A stretch of DNA of 64,000 nt. It comes from Streptomyces eurythermus. GTDB taxonomy: Bacteria > Actinomycetota > Actinomycetes > Streptomycetales > Streptomycetaceae. The translations under genes and the position numbers were made by a program. Within the stretch, counting starts at the first letter, position 1. Each line of letters begins with the position of its first letter. The notes under the pieces were generated by a model. It was given only the letters and a program-made list of their open reading frames with translations, searched no databases and had not been told where the DNA came from. The stretch covers positions 39,367 to 103,366 of the forward strand of contig NZ_BMSK01000006.1 of NCBI RefSeq assembly GCF_014649115.1, written 5' to 3'. Of the stretch, positions 33,957-42,712 are shown piece by piece.

Positions 33957-34850
33957 TCAGTGGAACTGCGTCGTGTACAGCCGCGCCTTGTAGATCTGGG
34001 CGCCGGGGCGGGTGCGGTCGCCGCCCGCGGAGAAGTGGACGGTGGGGCCGCCCCACACGGAATCCTCCGCATTGGGGTCTGTGGTCCACATGGCCTGACC
34101 GTTCGCGTGGCGTACGTAGGACTTGGGGTGGGGCAGCGAGACGACGGTGGTGAGGGCGCGGGTCGCCTTGTGGAGGGAGTAGACGTGGCGGCTGTCGGCG
34201 ACCAGCAGGGTGCCGGGCCGGCTGTAGTCCGGCTGGAGATCGTGGCCGTTGCCGGCGATCTTGATGTCCGGTCCGTGCTTGACCAGCCGGGAGTCACGCA
34301 TCGAACCGGTCACGCGGTAGCTGCGCACGACGGTGCCGCCGGTCACCCACAGCAGCTTGTTCTGGTCGTCCCACAGAACGGCGTGGGCCTTGGTGAACTC
34401 GAGGGTCTGCACCTCCTTCAGGGTCGCCGGGTCACTGCTGGACGGCCCGAAGACGTGCAGCCGGTCCCGTGACCCCGCGACCACGACCGTGCCGGCGTCG
34501 GGCACGCGCTCGATGCAGTGCGGGTAGCTGGTGATGCGCGCCGACCACAGCAGGTCGGCCCGGGTCAGGTGCGCCTTCGAGGTCACGTTGACGATCGCGG
34601 CCCGGCCCTCGCCGGGCCGGCCGAACGTCATCAGCGCGATCATGCCGTAGCGCCGGGTGTCCCGGAAGCGGATCTCGAAGGGATGGTCCCAGCCGGGGGC
34701 GTTGCCCGTGCTGAAGCTCCATCGGACATTGGCGTCGGTCCACTGGGCGTCGCGGTCGAAGAGCAGGATCCGGCCGGTGCGCTGTTCGGTGATCGCCACC
34801 TTGTAGGCCGCCGCCGCGGCCGTACCGGAGGTGTCCTGGGAGGTGCTCAT
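33957..34850 (-). CDS. DUF6528-type beta-propeller-like protein
   Basis: This 297-residue protein has no signal peptide from the chosen ATG (34850, with AGGAGA eight bases upstream). The sequence is beta-rich with repeated short units: YKVAITEQRTGRILLFD, EGRAAIVNVTSKAHLTR, GTVVVAGSRDRLHVFGPS, NKLLWVTGGTVVRSYRV, GTLLVADSRHVYSLHKATRALTTVVSL. It looks like a six-or-so-bladed propeller of the DUF6528 family. Function is unknown to me. It is the last of three minus-strand genes after a CHAP protein and a 48-aa protein. Confidence 0.7.
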   Translation of the reverse strand: MSTSQDTSGTAAAAAYKVAITEQRTGRILLFDRDAQWTDANVRWSFSTGNAPGWDHPFEIRFRDTRRYGMIALMTFGRPGEGRAAIVNVTSKAHLTRADLLWSARITSYPHCIERVPDAGTVVVAGSRDRLHVFGPSSSDPATLKEVQTLEFTKAHAVLWDDQNKLLWVTGGTVVRSYRVTGSMRDSRLVKHGPDIKIAGNGHDLQPDYSRPGTLLVADSRHVYSLHKATRALTTVVSLPHPKSYVRHANGQAMWTTDPNAEDSVWGGPTVHFSAGGDRTRPGAQIYKARLYTTQFH

Positions 34851-34854
34851 CTGC

Positions 34855-34904
34855 GGTTCTCCTGGTCCGTGAGGGGAGAGGTTCTCCTGGTCCGTGAGGG
34901 AAGA
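34855..34904 (-). repeat. 25-base tandem duplication containing the ribosome site
   Basis: Two adjacent 25-base units (34855-34879 and 34880-34904) differ at one position. Each contains the complement of CCAGGAGAACC, so the leader of the DUF6528 gene carries its ribosome-binding site twice. Only the proximal copy is at working distance from the ATG. Confidence 0.9.
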
Positions 34905-35008
34905 GGCGGGGTGGGGGCAGACGGAAGGGGACGGGCGATGCCCGTCCCCACCGCGCGGTACCGGAAGGCCGTCCCCCGTGGCGGCCCTCCGGTCCGCGTG
35001 CCGGCCGG

Positions 35009-36013
35009 TCAGAACGAGCCGGCGTTCAGGGCCTTCTGCAGGGCGCGGGTGGTCTCCGCGTCCCACTCGCCGCCCGCCGGCGTGGCCAGGCGGTTCTGCA
35101 GGGCGCTGACCGTCTTGGGCCCCACGATGCCGTCCGCCGTGACCTTCAGATGGCGCTGGAGCGCGGCGATGGTGAGCGGGCCGAACGCCCCGTCGACCTC
35201 CAGGCCCGCCTTGTCACGGCTGTTGAGGGCGCGCTGGAGCGCCGCGCAGGTCGCCGGGCCGAAGACCCCGTCGACCTCCAGCACCGCCGGAGCGGCGACG
35301 AGGGCCTTCGGGCGGATCGGCGCCTTCTTCCCGGCCAGCGCGGCCTTCATCATCGCCGCCGACTGCGGACCGTACTCGCCGTCCGCCTTCAGGTGGTGGT
35401 TGGTCTGGAAGGTCTTCACCGCCTTCTGCGTGGCCGGCCCGAACTGGCCGTCCGCGGTGAGCCCGGCCTTCTGCACGGTGTTGAGGTTCTTCTGCAGGGT
35501 CTTGACGGCCTGCCCCTTCGAGCCCAGCCGCAGGATGCCGTCCCCGGACGGCAACGGCGCGCTGCCCCCCTTGTAGGCGGGGCGGCCGTAGCCCACTATG
35601 CAGGCGGAGCTGCGCCGCCTGCGGCGGAAGGCGTTGGAGGTGTTGCCCTCCAAGGTGGTGATGGTGCGGTTGGAGTGCACCGCCTCGACGATGCCGACGT
35701 GGTCGATGGCACCGATGGAGCGGGAGCCGGACCAGTCGAAGAAGACGATGTCGCCCGGGCGGATCCCGCCGATGCCGTAGTGCCAGCGGCCCTTCTTCTG
35801 GAAGGCGCGGGCGTGGGCGGTGGTGAGGGCGAACTTGCCGCCGACCGCCTGGAGGTTGTCGGAGTGGGCGGCGGCGTAGCTGACGGCCATGTCGCACCAC
35901 GGGCCGGTGAAGCCGTACCACTTGGTGATCAGGTTGCGGTTGGAACCGGGCGGGTGCTCGGTGGTGCCCAGCAGCTTGCGGGCGGCGGCGAGCATGCCCT
36001 GAACGTTGCCCAT
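35009..36013 (-). CDS. CHAP-domain protein with peptidoglycan-binding repeats
   Basis: This 334-residue protein has an N-terminal CHAP/NlpC-like domain (residues 1-150, with WCDMAVSYAAA holding the nucleophile Cys, and IDHVGIVEAVHSN with the His). About four PG_binding_1 units follow (LRLGSKGQAVKTLQKNLN, QFGPATQKAVKTFQ, VFGPATCAALQRALN, AFGPLTIAALQRHL). This architecture cuts peptidoglycan peptides in phage endolysins and secreted hydrolases, yet no signal peptide is visible. Export would need a non-Sec route, a phage-like lysis step or cell death. Its ATG is one base after the 48-aa gene stop. Confidence 0.85.
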   Translation of the reverse strand: MGNVQGMLAAARKLLGTTEHPPGSNRNLITKWYGFTGPWCDMAVSYAAAHSDNLQAVGGKFALTTAHARAFQKKGRWHYGIGGIRPGDIVFFDWSGSRSIGAIDHVGIVEAVHSNRTITTLEGNTSNAFRRRRRSSACIVGYGRPAYKGGSAPLPSGDGILRLGSKGQAVKTLQKNLNTVQKAGLTADGQFGPATQKAVKTFQTNHHLKADGEYGPQSAAMMKAALAGKKAPIRPKALVAAPAVLEVDGVFGPATCAALQRALNSRDKAGLEVDGAFGPLTIAALQRHLKVTADGIVGPKTVSALQNRLATPAGGEWDAETTRALQKALNAGSF

Positions 36014-36014
36014 G

Positions 36015-36161
36015 TCAGAACTCCACGTCTTCGGGAAGGGACTGGATGTCTCCGGTCACCGCGTCATCGGGGTTCTGGCTGACGCCGGCCTGGTCGGGGT
36101 CGACGTCGAAGATCCCCGCACCGCCCACCGGATAGGGCGGCGTTTCCACGGGCTCGGTCAT
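36015..36161 (-). CDS. 48-residue acidic protein ahead of the CHAP gene
   Basis: The ATG at 36161 has AAGGAG six bases upstream. The peptide is 48 residues, acidic (ten Asp/Glu, no Lys or Arg), Pro/Gly-rich at the start (ETPPYPVGGAGIFDVD) and ends SLPEDVEF. It has no Cys and no membrane segment. One base separates its stop from the CHAP ATG, so the two are coupled. It could be a partner, inhibitor or export tag for the CHAP protein; nothing in sequence decides this. Confidence 0.65.
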   Translation of the reverse strand: MTEPVETPPYPVGGAGIFDVDPDQAGVSQNPDDAVTGDIQSLPEDVEF

Positions 36162-36434
36162 GAGCGCTCCTTCGTGTGCGAGATGTGCGGATCGAGGGCG
36201 GCGCGGACGGTCCGGCGTACGGCCGGCCGGCGCTGTGCGGTGTGCCGCAGCGGTGCCGCCGGACACCGATTCCAGTCGCCGCGGAGTTGGTTAGCAGCCC
36301 CTGTCCGCGCAGGTAATCAATGTGCGCGCGCCGACGCGCCGCCTGGCCGCCGTACGGGACGGGCCCTACCTTGGGAGCGCGGCGCAAGGGGAGGGCGCCG
36401 ATGCGGTGGAGGGGGACAAGGGGGGACAGGGGAG

Positions 36435-39400
36435 ATGGGACGTCCGGAGAACCCGATCGATCCGGAGGCGGGACCGGTCCAGCGGTTCGCGGTGGAGTTA
36501 CGGGCCCTGCGGACGGAGGCCGGCGGTCCGACGTACCGCTCCATGGCACAGCGCACCCCGTATTCGGCGGCGGCGCTGTCCCAGGCGGCGGCGGGCGAGC
36601 GGCTGCCGTCGGCGGAGGTGACACGGGCGTACGTCACGGCGTGCGGCGGGGACCCGGACGCGTGGGAGAAGCGCCGGCAGGCCGCCGCCGACGAACTGGC
36701 CGCCCTGCCCCCCGGGGACCAGGACGCCCGGGACTCCCCGTACCGGGGGCTGGCCCGGTTCGAGCCGGGCGACGCGGCCGTCTTCTTCGGCCGCGACCAG
36801 CTCGTGGCGGACCTGACGGAACTGGTGCGCGGGCACCGGTGCGCGGTGGTGCTCGGGCCGTCGGGCAGCGGCAAGTCCTCCCTGCTGCGCGCCGGGCTGA
36901 TACCCCGGCTGCGCGGGACGGCCGACGCCGGCACACCCCTCGCCGCGATCCGCGTCCTCACCCCCGGCCCGCACCCGGCGCGCTCCCACGCGGACAAGCT
37001 GCGGCCCGCCGGGGAAACCGGCGACACCCTGGTCGTGGTCGACCAGTTCGAAGAGGTCTTCACGCTGTGCCCGGACCCGCGGGAACGCGCCCGCTTCATC
37101 GAGGCGCTGCTCGCGGCCCGGGAGCCGGGCAGCCGGCTGCGCGTGGTCCTGGGCGTGCGCGCCGACTTCTACGGCCGCTGCCTGGAACACCCCGAACTGG
37201 CCCGAGTGCTGCGGGACGCCGCGGTGCCGGTGCCGGCCATGGGCCGCGAGGAACTGCGCGAGGCCGTGGTCAGGCCGGCCATGGCGCGCGGCCTCACCGT
37301 CGAACGGGCGCTGACCGCGCAGTTGGTGGAGGAGGTGGCCGGCGAGCCCGGCGGCCTGCCCCTGCTGTCGCACGCGCTGCTGGAGACCTGGCGGCGCCGC
37401 TCCGGCCGCACCCTGACCCTGCGCGCCTACGAGGCGGCCGGCGGAGTGCGCGGCGCCATCGCCCAGACGGCGGAAGACCTGTACGCCGGGCTGTCCAGCG
37501 GCCAGGCCGACCTCGTACGACGGGTGCTGCTGCGCCTGATCACGCCCGGCGAGGGCACCGCCGACACCTGCCGGCCGGTGCGGCGCGCCGAACTGCGCGC
37601 CACCGGCCCGCACTCGGCCGGCACCGTCGACACGGTCCTCGAACGCCTGGCCCGCGCCCGGCTGATCACCCTGGACGGGGAGACCGTGCATCTCGCGCAC
37701 GAGGCACTGATCACCGCCTGGCCACGGCTGTGGGGCTGGATCGAGGACGACCGGCACCGGCTGCGGGTACTGCGCCGGCTCACCGAGGCCGCCGAATCAT
37801 GGCGGGAACTGGGCCGCGACCCGGGCGCGTTGTACCGGGGCACCCGGCTGGCCGAGGCCGTCGAGGCATTCGACCCCGCCGACCGGAACCGTGAACTGAG
37901 CGCCGGGGAACGGGAGTTCCTCCACGCCAGCACGGCAGCGCACTCCCGCGAACGCAGACGGCTGCGCGGGCTGACCGGGTCGGTGTCCGTACTGCTGGTG
38001 CTCGCCCTGGTGGCCGGTGCCGTGGCCTGGCAGCAGCACCGTACGAACGAACGCCGGCACCTGGCCGCCACCGCCCGCCGCGCGGCCACCGCCGCCGACG
38101 GTCTGCGCACCACCGACCCGGGGACGGCGCTGCGGCTCGGGGTCGCGGCCTGGCGGCTCAGCCGGACCCCGGAGACCCGGTCCGCCCTCATCGGCGCACT
38201 CGCCCAGCGCGACCTGCCCACGTTCACCGTGCCCGGCCCCACGGACACCCAGCTGCTCAGTCCGGACGGGCGGACCCTCTTCGGCCTGGGCGACGGCAGG
38301 TTCGTCCGCCGGGACCTGGTGACGCACCGGGTGACCGACAGCAGACGGCTGCCCGCCGGCATGGAGGACCTCGCCATGGGCGACCTGAGCCCCGACGGGC
38401 GTTACGTGTCCGTGCCGGCCGGCGAGGACGGCCTGCGCGTCCGCATGTGGGACACCCGCACCGGCCGGTACCACGGCCCGGTCCTGGGGCCCGACGACGA
38501 CGGCTCCGGCGCGCTGGAAGAGCCGCCGGAAGGAGACCCCGAGGATGCCGGCGGGGAGGGCGGCGCACTGGTCGGCGCGGCGAGCGGCACCCGGGCGGAG
38601 TTCGGCTTCAGCTCCAGCGGGCACGCCTACCTCTTCCTCACCGGCAACCGCCTGGAGGTGTGGGACACCGACAGCGGGCACCGCCTGTTCACCCACACCG
38701 CCAAGGCGCTGGAGACGGCCGGCGGCGGCGACATCAGCCCCGACAACCGGCTGGTCGCGATGTGTGTGCAGGGCGGCGTCAGGGTCTGGGACATCCCGGC
38801 CCGGCGCCGTGCCGACACGGGCTGGCGCAAGCGGTTCGCCTGCGGACCGGAGGCCAGGCTTCAGTTCTCGCCCGACGGCCGCACCCTGACGACGACGGAC
38901 ACGACGGGGATACGGCGGGTCACCGTCCGGACCGGAAGCCAACCGCCCCGGCTCGCTCAAGTGGCGCCGCTGAGCTACGTGTTCAGCGCGGACGGCACAC
39001 TCCTGGCCGGGGTGGGCGGCAACGACCTCCTGCTGTGGCGGCTCGACCACCCCCAAGCGCCCGTGGTCCGCTACCCGCTGACCGACATCCAGCCGGACGA
39101 CGTCCGCATCGACACCACCGCCCGCGTCCTGCGCTACACCGCCGCCGGTGCGGACGGGGTGACCGTCGTCCACGGTGTCGACATCGGCAGCGCCCTGTCG
39201 CCGCACTGGAGCACGCGCCCCGCCGCCGCGGCGGCCCTGAGTGCCGACGGCTCGGTCCTGGCCGTTCTGGACAGCGGCGGCAAGGGCCCGGCCCGGCTGC
39301 GGATCCACGACGGGCGGACCGGCCGGCCGCGGTACACGATCAGCGTTCCCGGGGTGCCCGCGGAGTCCGACGCCATGAGCGAGGGCGGCGGGACGGCGCT

Positions 39401-40268
39401 GTTCCTCAGCGCCGACGGCCGACGCCTCGCCTTCGGTTCGGGCCCGGCCGACCCGATGGGGCCGACGCGCATCACCGTGTGGGACACCGTCCGCAACCGG
39501 AAGCTCACCGAACTGAAGCCCTACGACGACGACATGCCCTTGGCCGGGTGGGTGCTCAGCCCGGACGGCCGGTCACTGCTGACCACCGGCATCGACGACG
39601 CGACGGTGACCGTGTGGGACGCCGGCAGCGGCCGGAAGACCGGGGACATCCGCTCCCGGGACTCGGCGAGCGGGCAGGACGACGACGGTGCCGGGGACTC
39701 CGTCATCTCCATGTCCTACGACGGCGCTGTCCTGTTGATGAGCGACGGAACCCTGCTGCCGGCCGACGGCCACGGCCGGCCACGGAAGACGATGGACTGC
39801 GCCTGTGCGAGTGTCCTGAGCCCCGACGGCAAGCGCGCCGCCTTCGCGGACATCGACGGCGGCATCACGGTGTGGGACGTCGAGCGGGCCACCTCGCTGG
39901 GCACGCTGCCCGGCGGCTACTTCAGGGGCGCCACGGGTGAACAGGAGGAGACGACCGCGCTGGTGTTCTCCCCGGACGGCAGCGTGCTGGCCGCGGCCGG
40001 GGCGCAGGGCACCGTACGGCTGTGGGACGTCGACTCCCGCCGCCGGCTGGGCACCGACCTGCCCACGGCCGGCGACCGCGTCCTCGCCCTCGCCTTCACC
40101 GACGACGGCGGCGGCCTGCACGTCGCGGGCGAACACGTGCCGCTTCAGCGCGTCACCCTCGACCCGGACCGCGTGGCCGAGACGGTGTGCCGCCGCGCCG
40201 GAGGCGGGCTGTCCCGCGCGGAATGGCGGGTGTATGTGGCGGACGTTCCCTACCACAGGGTCTGTTAG
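36435..40268 (+). CDS. Large HTH-STAND NTPase-TM-WD40 protein
   Basis: This 1277-residue signalling protein has an N-terminal Xre-like HTH (about 15-70, RTEAGGPTYRSMAQRTPYSAAALSQAAAGERLPS). An nSTAND1 NTPase follows, with SPYRGLARFEPGDAAVFFGRD, Walker A GPSGSGKSS at 142-150 and Walker B LVVVDQFEE at about 199. A winged-helix/helical region leads to a single membrane helix at about 513-534. The C-terminal beta-propeller has many WD40-type units with LSPDG and VWD. Such proteins assemble on ligand sensing; the propeller is probably extracytoplasmic or the sensor. The start is ATG 36435. Targets are unknown. Confidence 0.88.
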   Translation: MGRPENPIDPEAGPVQRFAVELRALRTEAGGPTYRSMAQRTPYSAAALSQAAAGERLPSAEVTRAYVTACGGDPDAWEKRRQAAADELAALPPGDQDARDSPYRGLARFEPGDAAVFFGRDQLVADLTELVRGHRCAVVLGPSGSGKSSLLRAGLIPRLRGTADAGTPLAAIRVLTPGPHPARSHADKLRPAGETGDTLVVVDQFEEVFTLCPDPRERARFIEALLAAREPGSRLRVVLGVRADFYGRCLEHPELARVLRDAAVPVPAMGREELREAVVRPAMARGLTVERALTAQLVEEVAGEPGGLPLLSHALLETWRRRSGRTLTLRAYEAAGGVRGAIAQTAEDLYAGLSSGQADLVRRVLLRLITPGEGTADTCRPVRRAELRATGPHSAGTVDTVLERLARARLITLDGETVHLAHEALITAWPRLWGWIEDDRHRLRVLRRLTEAAESWRELGRDPGALYRGTRLAEAVEAFDPADRNRELSAGEREFLHASTAAHSRERRRLRGLTGSVSVLLVLALVAGAVAWQQHRTNERRHLAATARRAATAADGLRTTDPGTALRLGVAAWRLSRTPETRSALIGALAQRDLPTFTVPGPTDTQLLSPDGRTLFGLGDGRFVRRDLVTHRVTDSRRLPAGMEDLAMGDLSPDGRYVSVPAGEDGLRVRMWDTRTGRYHGPVLGPDDDGSGALEEPPEGDPEDAGGEGGALVGAASGTRAEFGFSSSGHAYLFLTGNRLEVWDTDSGHRLFTHTAKALETAGGGDISPDNRLVAMCVQGGVRVWDIPARRRADTGWRKRFACGPEARLQFSPDGRTLTTTDTTGIRRVTVRTGSQPPRLAQVAPLSYVFSADGTLLAGVGGNDLLLWRLDHPQAPVVRYPLTDIQPDDVRIDTTARVLRYTAAGADGVTVVHGVDIGSALSPHWSTRPAAAAALSADGSVLAVLDSGGKGPARLRIHDGRTGRPRYTISVPGVPAESDAMSEGGGTALFLSADGRRLAFGSGPADPMGPTRITVWDTVRNRKLTELKPYDDDMPLAGWVLSPDGRSLLTTGIDDATVTVWDAGSGRKTGDIRSRDSASGQDDDGAGDSVISMSYDGAVLLMSDGTLLPADGHGRPRKTMDCACASVLSPDGKRAAFADIDGGITVWDVERATSLGTLPGGYFRGATGEQEETTALVFSPDGSVLAAAGAQGTVRLWDVDSRRRLGTDLPTAGDRVLALAFTDDGGGLHVAGEHVPLQRVTLDPDRVAETVCRRAGGGLSRAEWRVYVADVPYHRVC

Positions 40269-40386
40269 CGGCCGTGAGCACGGTGGGCTGCCGGCGGATA
40301 CGGGCCGGGAGGGCTGACGGCGGGCGGGTCCGGACGGTGCTCGGCCCTGGGTGGTGTGTGCGCCCGTCGGACGCAAGCGCACGCGC

Positions 40387-40540
40387 ATGACGGTGACCTG
40401 GAGTCGCCGGGTGATTGCCCGCCTGGCTGCCGCGCCGGCCACCTTGGCCGCCAGTGTGGCCACGGCCGGCGTCGTCGCACCCTCCGCCCGGGCCGGCGAT
40501 GGGCCCGGCGCCATCTGGTACACCGGGATCATCCGCGGTC
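40387..40540 (+). pseudogene. Possible orphan signal-peptide fragment
   Basis: From ATG 40387 a frame encodes VTWSRRVIARLAAAPATLAA followed by ATAGVVAPSARA, a convincing Sec/Tat-like signal, then GDGPGAIWYTGI. The frame then becomes Arg/His-rich shadow-type sequence and overruns two other genes. I read this as the 5' remnant of a secreted-protein gene whose rest was lost. The remainder of 40269-40636 shows nothing else. Confidence 0.3.
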
Positions 40541-40636
40541 GGGCACAAGGGCGGTGGGCAGCGAAGTCACGTCACACCCGACCGCTGGTCCCCCCCTCGT
40601 CCACGGAACGTACGGACGCAACGGGAAGGTACCGTG

Positions 40637-40939
40637 ATGACCAAGAGGAAAGCATCGGCTCGGGCCCGGGGCACGTCGGCCCTCATGCCTCTTTGCACCA
40701 CGTCCGGGACCACGGTGGCGGTGGTCGCCGCAGCCCTGCTGCTCACCACTCCGGCCGGTGCGGCGGCGGCACCTCCGGCTCCGCCCGCCCGGCACACGAC
40801 GGCCGGCTCGTGCGGCCCCAGCGTCGATCCCAACGCGTACATCCCCGGCAGCAGGCGGCGCAACGGCCCGGCAGTGGAGATCGGCGACACCAGGATCCAG
40901 CTGCGCCACGGCAACAGGCCCGGAGGACCGCGCCACTGA
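40637..40939 (+). CDS. Small secreted protein, possibly truncated
   Basis: This 100-residue protein starts at ATG 40637 with GGAAGG seven bases upstream (GTG 40634 is the alternative). Residues 1-50 form a long signal peptide ending PAGAAAA; the mature part has CGPSVDPNAYIPGSRRRNGPAVEIGD and a basic end. The stop is followed by frames that still look coding (DDDFAALHRDPAGQRA to about 41027), so a frameshift may have shortened it. I do not recognise the family. Confidence 0.5.
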   Translation: MTKRKASARARGTSALMPLCTTSGTTVAVVAAALLLTTPAGAAAAPPAPPARHTTAGSCGPSVDPNAYIPGSRRRNGPAVEIGDTRIQLRHGNRPGGPRH

Positions 40940-41037
40940 CGATGATTTCGCCGCCCTGCACCGGGACCCGGCCGGACAGCGGGCGCCCCGCAGGACACCA
41001 CCCTCGCCACGGGCGTGTACTACCTGACGTCCTTGTC

Positions 41038-41529
41038 TCAGGAGATTTCCAGGAAGCGCGCGCCCGGCCCGGGTGTGCGGCAGACGTCTTCCGGGGCGAG
41101 GTGGCTGTGCCCCGCAGCGCACTCGAGGACGACCTTGACCGGCTCGTCGCAGGAACCCGCGTCGTCGACGGGGCGATGCCGGACGATGACCGACGGACCC
41201 TGCGGGTCGGCGAGGTACGTGTCACCCCATTCCAGGAGCGCCACGAGCGTGGGCCGCAACGCCCGGCCCTGCTCGGTGAGCTCGTAGGCGAAGCGCTGCC
41301 GGTCCCCGGGCTCCTGATAGGGCACGCGACGCATCACTCCCGCGGTCACCAAGGTCTCGAGCCGGGTCGCCAGGAGATTTCTGGCGATCCCGAGGCGGGA
41401 GTGGAACTCTCCGAACCGGCGCGCGCCGTCCAGCGCTTCACGCACGATCAGCAACGACCAGCGCTCTCCCACCACCGAGAGGGCGCGCGCCACCGAGCAG
41501 TTCACCGGGTCGATTCGCCGCGTCTCCAT
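41038..41529 (-). CDS. HxlR-family regulator
   Basis: This 163-residue winged-helix regulator shows the HxlR pattern: CSVARALSVVGERWSLLIVREALDGARRFGEFHSRLGIARNLLATRLETLVTAGVMRR and LTEQGRALRPTLVALLEWGD. A C-terminal extension holds three Cys and one His (GSCDEP, LECAAGHSH, DVCRTPG), which could bind metal. These proteins sense aldehydes, quinones or redox signals and act on a neighbouring gene. It is divergent from a tautomerase-fold gene, with an inverted repeat between. Confidence 0.9.
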   Translation of the reverse strand: METRRIDPVNCSVARALSVVGERWSLLIVREALDGARRFGEFHSRLGIARNLLATRLETLVTAGVMRRVPYQEPGDRQRFAYELTEQGRALRPTLVALLEWGDTYLADPQGPSVIVRHRPVDDAGSCDEPVKVVLECAAGHSHLAPEDVCRTPGPGARFLEIS

Positions 41530-41560
41530 GGGGCGAGTGTACCCCTCTGGGTTTACAAGC

Positions 41561-41595
41561 TGAACTCAGCCCTCATAGGCTCCGACCTGAGTTGA
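41561..41595. promoter_or_regulatory. Inverted repeat between HxlR and tautomerase genes
   Basis: TGAACTCAG (41561-41569) and CTGAGTTGA (41587-41595) are inverted copies with one mismatch, separated by 17 bases. They sit in an AT-richer spacer between the two divergent starts. A further TAAACTCA follows at 41601-41608. This is the likely HxlR binding region. Confidence 0.65.
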
Positions 41596-41623
41596 AGAAC
41601 TAAACTCACGAAGGAGAGCGACC

Positions 41624-42121
41624 ATGCCCATGCTCGACGTGTACATTCCCGACGGCGCGCTCCAGCCGGACGCCGAGGCGGCGCTGCTGAACCGCATCAC
41701 CGAGATCCTCGTCCGCAACGAGGGATTCGACCCCGCCGACCCGGTGAGCCGTTCCGTCTCCTGGCTCTGGCTGCACCGACCGGCCGGCGTATACGTCGGC
41801 GGAGAACCCGCGGACGCGCCTCGCTACAAGGTCGTCCCGTCCGTCCCCGAGGGCCAGCTCGACGAGCGGAAGCGCGCGAGCGTCATCGCCGAGGTCACCG
41901 AGGCGATCCTCGACGCGGAGAACGGCGCCTGGCCGCGTGACGCCAGCCGGATCTGGGTGTTCCCCACCGAGATACCCGAGGGTCACTGGGGCGGCTGGGG
42001 CCAGATCAGGCCGCTCGCGACGATCCTCGCCCGACTCACCGGCGGCGACACCAAGCGGGCCCGTACGCTCGCGCGTGAGCGGATCGCCGCCACCCGAGCC
42101 GAACACGCCCGCCTGCCCTGA
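41624..42121 (+). CDS. Tautomerase-superfamily protein
   Basis: This 165-residue protein begins MPMLDVYIPDGAL, with Pro2 exposed after Met removal as the catalytic base of 4-oxalocrotonate-tautomerase-type enzymes. It is longer than the 60-80 residues of simple family members and covers two beta-alpha-beta units (first to about 60, second around RKRASVIAEVTEAIL and RIWVFPTEIPEGHWGGWGQI). It has AAGGAG eight bases before ATG 41624. The divergent HxlR gene and shared repeat suggest inducible expression, for example in aromatic or aldehyde turnover. Confidence 0.8.
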   Translation: MPMLDVYIPDGALQPDAEAALLNRITEILVRNEGFDPADPVSRSVSWLWLHRPAGVYVGGEPADAPRYKVVPSVPEGQLDERKRASVIAEVTEAILDAENGAWPRDASRIWVFPTEIPEGHWGGWGQIRPLATILARLTGGDTKRARTLARERIAATRAEHARLP

Positions 42122-42289
42122 ACGAGCGGCGGACGAAGTGGGGATCGACGCGGCCGGTGACACAGTCGGGGTCCTTGTGCCGGCCCACCGTGCTCGGCCC
42201 ACTGCCGCCCAGGGTGAGGCCGGAGGTCGAGGAGCGTAACTCGCCCGGACAGAGGGCGATTTCATGCTCACCCTCCTCCGGCATGACCT

Positions 42290-42480
42290 CGCCGTCGGCG
42301 ATCGCAGGCCGTGCTCGGGCGGCGTGAACGTCCCGGGCCGCCCGCCCATGTGCCTCTGGTGGAGCGCCTGCGCGGACAGCAGCACCATCCGGGCCCGCCG
42401 CCAGGTCACCACCGACCCGGTGCCTCTGCGGACAGTCCGCAGCAGGCGCCGGCCCTCGTGGTCATCGGTCTCGCGGACGC
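42290..42480 (-). pseudogene. Relic of an IS630-family transposase N-terminus
   Basis: Read on the minus strand, 42480 to 42370 encodes LLRTVRRGTGSVVTWRRARM followed by VLLSAQ, the recognisable start of IS630-type transposases of actinobacteria. Further on, GGRPGTFT and PEHGL match later blocks but with the intervening sequence missing. There is no start, no DDE triad and no inverted repeat left. The rest of 42122-42712 holds no gene I can support. Confidence 0.7.
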
Positions 42481-42712
42481 TTTGATCTGTGCGGCGGGGC
42501 GTGGGCGGCCGGCTTCTTCGTCCGCCGTTGCGTCGGCTGTGATGTGCGGGTTGCGTGCGCGTCGTGGCGGGATGCGGGTCAGGTGTTCCTTCGGCCCGGT
42601 GGTCACCCGCCCGAGGTGCCGACCCGGTCCAAGGCGGGAGACGTTCCCGCACCGCTGGATCACACCGTACGGACAAGTTAGATTTCCGCACCTCAGAGGG
42701 ATTGATGGTGCT

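Noticed and set aside
36015..36161. RiPP precursor peptide
   Set aside because: No modifying enzyme is nearby, and the peptide has no Cys, Lys or Arg and no typical core or leader cleavage site.
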